DNA of 64,000 bases from positions 388,241 to 452,240 of the forward strand of contig JAAXKQ010000002.1 of the NCBI GenBank assembly GCA_025612245.1, in the 5' to 3' direction. This stretch comes from Ignavibacteria bacterium (GTDB lineage: Bacteria > Bacteroidota > Ignavibacteria > Ignavibacteriales > SURF-24). Below the pieces are notes generated by a model. That model had not been told where the DNA came from. It saw nothing but the letters and a program-made list of their open reading frames with translations, and ran no database searches. Position numbers and translations under genes: made by a program. Below, piece by piece: positions 61,486 through 64,000 of the stretch. The first letter of the stretch is position 1; every line of letters starts with the position of its first letter.

Positions 61486-63627
61486 ATGAAAAATCACTTC
61501 AATCAGGGCAGGTATATTCTCGTTTTAACGTTATTCCTGTTCTTTATTGCCGGTAGTCTGCGTGCCCAGGCTTCTTTCAATCCCGATACGGTAAAGGCAC
61601 AAAAATACGATACGGGAAAAATGTGGGCTTTTGAGTTCCCGCCTTTTGAGTATCTGAAGCAGGTCTATAATTTTAACGCCTCGCAGGAATGGTTCGACGA
61701 CGTACGCCTTTCAGCCTTGCGCATTCCAGGCTGTACGGCTTCCTTTGTTTCCGGAGACGGACTGGTTATGACAAATAACCACTGTGCACGCGGAATCAGG
61801 AGGATGATACAGAAGCCCGGGGAGGATCTGGCAAATACGGCTTTCGTTGCAGGAACACTTGAAGAGGAAAGAAAGATCCCGAACTATTCTGCCGAACAGC
61901 TGACTTATCTTAAAGACGTGACAAAAGAGGTAAGCAATGAAATTTCTCAGGGCAAAACCGAAAAAGAAAAGATTGAATTAAGGGATAAAAAGCTTAAGGA
62001 ACTCAAGGAACAGTATGAAAAAGAAACCGGACTTAAATGCGACGTAGTCTCCTACTATAACGGAAGCCTTTTCTTCGTGCAGGGTTTTAAGGTTTATAAC
62101 GACGTAAGGCTGGTATTCCAGCCCGAGGAAAACATCGCTTACTTTGGCGGGGATCCCGACAACTTTACATATCCGCGGTATAACCTGGATTGTACTTTCC
62201 TCAGGATCTACGGCGAAGACGGCAAACCCTTAAAGTCGGAGCACTTCTTTAAGTGGAGTGAAAACGGTGCGCAGCCGGGTGAGCTCGTCTTTACTGTCGG
62301 AAACCCGGGCACGACAAACCGCCTCAGGACAGTTGCACAGCTGGAGTATTTAAGGGACATACAGTACAGGAACAACGCGTTTCTTAACGATATGCTCTAC
62401 GACCGGCTGGAAGAACTGAAATCAGCAAACCCGCAGCGGGCCTCTGAGTATGAAAACCTGAGACTCTCCTTCAGCAACGGGCAGAAGAATACATCTAACA
62501 CTTACAAGGCTTTGAACGACCCATATCTCATGGCACGCAAAAAGGACTTTGAGAAGCGTGCACGTGAGTTTGTTGCATCCAGCCCTGAAATGGAAAAGCA
62601 GTACGGGCACGTTTGGACAACCATTGAAACCACTCGCGGCGAGCTTAGAAACGTTGACCAGAAAATCGCCGCCCTGTCGACCAGTCCCATCTATTTCTCG
62701 CGCTACCTTACGATTGCAAAGGCGCTTGTAATGCAGGCAAAACAGAGCAACCTGCCTGAAGAAGAAAAGGACCCGGAAACAAGGACGGAACGCTACCTGG
62801 AGTCATTGAAGAATATTTATCCAGATAACTTCGACGGGTTACTTGAACAGGCGAAGCTTGAAATCAATATAGACTACATTATAATGAACCTGGGCAAGGA
62901 TCATCCATGGGTCAAAAAATATTTCAATGGCGCTTCGGTAAAAGAGGCCGCTGAAAGCCTGATCAGTAAGTCTGTTTTTAAGGATAAGCAAACCGTCATG
63001 GCGCTTTTTCAGAAGACGCCCGAAGAGATACTTTCTCTCGACGACCCGTTTATACGCTACTATGCACAGACTTATGGTGAACTCGTTAAGCTGAAAAAGG
63101 AACAGAAGGAGGCACTCGACACTGAAAATATTGCTTTCGGACTCCTGGGGCAGATAATCTACAAGATGTATGGCACCTCGGTTACCCCTGATGCAAACAG
63201 AACCTTAAGAATCAGCGACGGTGTTTTGAAGGGCTATAATTATAACGGCACAACGGCACAGGTAAAGACCACCTTCTACGGACTGTATGACAAGTATTTC
63301 GGCTTTGAAGGAAAGTATCCATTCAACCTGCCTCAAAGATGGCAGAGTGTTCCAAAAGAACTGGATCTGAATACACCTTTTAATTTCATCTCGACAAATG
63401 ACATCGTGGGTGGAAATTCAGGCAGCGCTGTCATAAATAAAAATGCAGAGGTTATAGGCCTCGCATTCGACGGAAACATTGAAAGCCTTCAGGGAAACTT
63501 TATTTATCTGCCGACTTACAACAGGACCGTGGCGGTGGATTCAAAAGGAATGTATGAGGCAATAAAGAAAGTTTACAAACTGGACCGTATTGCAGATGAA
63601 TTAAAAGAAGGGAAACTGCAGAAATAA
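61486..63627 (+). CDS. S46-family dipeptidyl-peptidase (DPP7-like)
   Basis: 713 residues, the length of periplasmic DPP7/DPP11 enzymes, with a signal peptide ending at SLRAQA. Catalytic His99 in MTNNHCARGIRRM, the Asp-containing region GGDPDNFTYPRYNLDCTF, and catalytic Ser645 in VGGNSGSAVIN. The specificity position in LAFDGNIES is Gly (about 663), as in DPP7 (hydrophobic P1), not Arg as in the acidic-specific DPP11. The enzyme removes dipeptides from peptide N-termini, which fits a proteolytic lifestyle together with the other exported proteases in the window. It has its own promoter region of about 200 bases. Confidence 0.93.
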   Translation: MKNHFNQGRYILVLTLFLFFIAGSLRAQASFNPDTVKAQKYDTGKMWAFEFPPFEYLKQVYNFNASQEWFDDVRLSALRIPGCTASFVSGDGLVMTNNHCARGIRRMIQKPGEDLANTAFVAGTLEEERKIPNYSAEQLTYLKDVTKEVSNEISQGKTEKEKIELRDKKLKELKEQYEKETGLKCDVVSYYNGSLFFVQGFKVYNDVRLVFQPEENIAYFGGDPDNFTYPRYNLDCTFLRIYGEDGKPLKSEHFFKWSENGAQPGELVFTVGNPGTTNRLRTVAQLEYLRDIQYRNNAFLNDMLYDRLEELKSANPQRASEYENLRLSFSNGQKNTSNTYKALNDPYLMARKKDFEKRAREFVASSPEMEKQYGHVWTTIETTRGELRNVDQKIAALSTSPIYFSRYLTIAKALVMQAKQSNLPEEEKDPETRTERYLESLKNIYPDNFDGLLEQAKLEINIDYIIMNLGKDHPWVKKYFNGASVKEAAESLISKSVFKDKQTVMALFQKTPEEILSLDDPFIRYYAQTYGELVKLKKEQKEALDTENIAFGLLGQIIYKMYGTSVTPDANRTLRISDGVLKGYNYNGTTAQVKTTFYGLYDKYFGFEGKYPFNLPQRWQSVPKELDLNTPFNFISTNDIVGGNSGSAVINKNAEVIGLAFDGNIESLQGNFIYLPTYNRTVAVDSKGMYEAIKKVYKLDRIADELKEGKLQK

Positions 63628-63674
63628 GTTTTTCAAGAGAAGTAACTTTTCCCACAGAAGCAGCTCTTTGTGCA

Positions 63675-63703
63675 GGAACCGCACTCAGATTGAGTGCGGT
63701 TCC
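63675..63703 (+). terminator. hairpin terminator after the S46 peptidase gene
   Basis: GGAACCGCACTC (63675-63686) pairs perfectly with GAGTGCGGTTCC (63692-63703) around AGATT. A T-poor TTAGATATTT follows, so it is strong as a hairpin but weak as a rho-independent signal. Confidence 0.6.
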
Positions 63704-63891
63704 TTAGATATTTGACGCCGAAATTACCCCGCCTTCCCATTTAACTTTCCTATTCCCGGACAATCTTTCATGCCGGGTCTTTAGAATTTCTTTTAATACC
63801 AAATTTGCTAATAATATTAATTATAAATAACGCGTGAATTCCGTATTTTTGAAGCTGCTAATTTTAGATTACATGGAAAATTTGGAGTTTA

Positions 63892-64000
63892 ATGATTACT
63901 GCCGCATATATAATTGTTAACGTGCTTCTGGTTGCAGGTTTTATAAAACTTATGACGAAGAAAGACTATCTGACCTATCTGTTTAGCGGGAGGTGGTTCT
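63892..64000 (+). CDS. N-terminus of a membrane protein, cut by the window end
   Basis: An ATG at 63892, preceded by TTGGAGT, opens a frame with no stop up to base 64000 (36 codons). It starts with a hydrophobic segment (MITAAYIIVNVLLVAGFI) followed by KLMTKKDYLTYLFSGRWF, so a polytopic membrane protein or transporter is likely. Too little is visible to name a family. Confidence 0.55.
   Translation, partial: MITAAYIIVNVLLVAGFIKLMTKKDYLTYLFSGRWF

Noticed and set aside
1..64000. tRNA, rRNA, insertion sequences, CRISPR arrays, restriction or classic phage-defence genes
   Set aside because: Searched by eye in gaps and ORFs; none was recognised. A covariance-model scan would be needed to exclude small RNAs.

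Overview
The window looks like a chromosome segment from a free-living, Gram-negative member of the Bacteroidota/Chlorobiota group, most likely an Ignavibacteria-like lineage. The evidence is three large secreted proteins ending in the type IX secretion (T9SS) sorting domain with the NYPNPFNP-type motif, outer-membrane beta-barrel and TolC/RND envelope proteins, an S46 dipeptidyl-peptidase and a fused aspartokinase-homoserine dehydrogenase. Many genes have clear GGAG-type ribosome binding sites, and two biosynthetic operons have promoters close to the sigma-70 consensus. No rRNA, tRNA, CRISPR array, insertion sequence or phage gene was seen. The lineage is an inference.

Region 1 (1-13,100) is a complete branched-chain amino acid operon: ilvD-ilvB-ilvN-ilvC-leuB-leuA-leuC-leuD-cimA-ilvE. 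cimA (citramalate synthase) without ilvA points to isoleucine made from pyruvate, with LeuCD and LeuB shared between the leucine and isoleucine routes. Upstream lies a consensus promoter, a 56-residue leader ORF whose last 25 residues include 18 Ile/Leu/Val, and mutually exclusive RNA pairings ending in a stem around the ilvD start site: an apparent peptide-sensing attenuator.

Region 2 (13,200-18,800) has a small outer-membrane protein, a YwbE-like protein and an AttEFGH-like set (ABC ATPase, FtsX-type permease, AttH/CrtC-like lipocalin protein). The permease gene is broken by a one-base frameshift.

Region 3 (19,005-27,188, minus strand) is an unusual six-gene run: CHASE2 membrane protein, FecR-like protein, papain-like (C1A) protease, small membrane-anchored beta protein, caspase-like protease with three Ig-like domains, and a T9SS-secreted protein. 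It is the best candidate here for an undescribed envelope sensing and proteolysis system.

Region 4 (27,374-34,083) is an RND efflux operon whose outer-membrane TolC component carries an N-terminal periplasmic binding-protein-like domain. Region 5 (34,139-54,494) is mixed: a TPR protein, a serine hydrolase, a creatininase-like protein, two giant T9SS cargo proteins, a DJ-1/PfpI protein, a small degenerate receiver-like protein, an SDR oxidoreductase, two DHA3-type MFS exporters, a lipoprotein and a GT4 glycosyltransferase.

Region 6 (54,871-59,980) is the threonine operon thrA-thrB-thrC. It is preceded by a promoter, a 14-residue leader peptide with six Thr, and a full classical attenuator (1:2, 2:3 and 3:4 pairings and a U-tract). 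The window closes with a third MFS exporter, an S46 peptidase and the start of a further membrane protein gene. Together the two leader systems suggest that this lineage controls Ile/Leu/Val and Thr synthesis by ribosome stalling.
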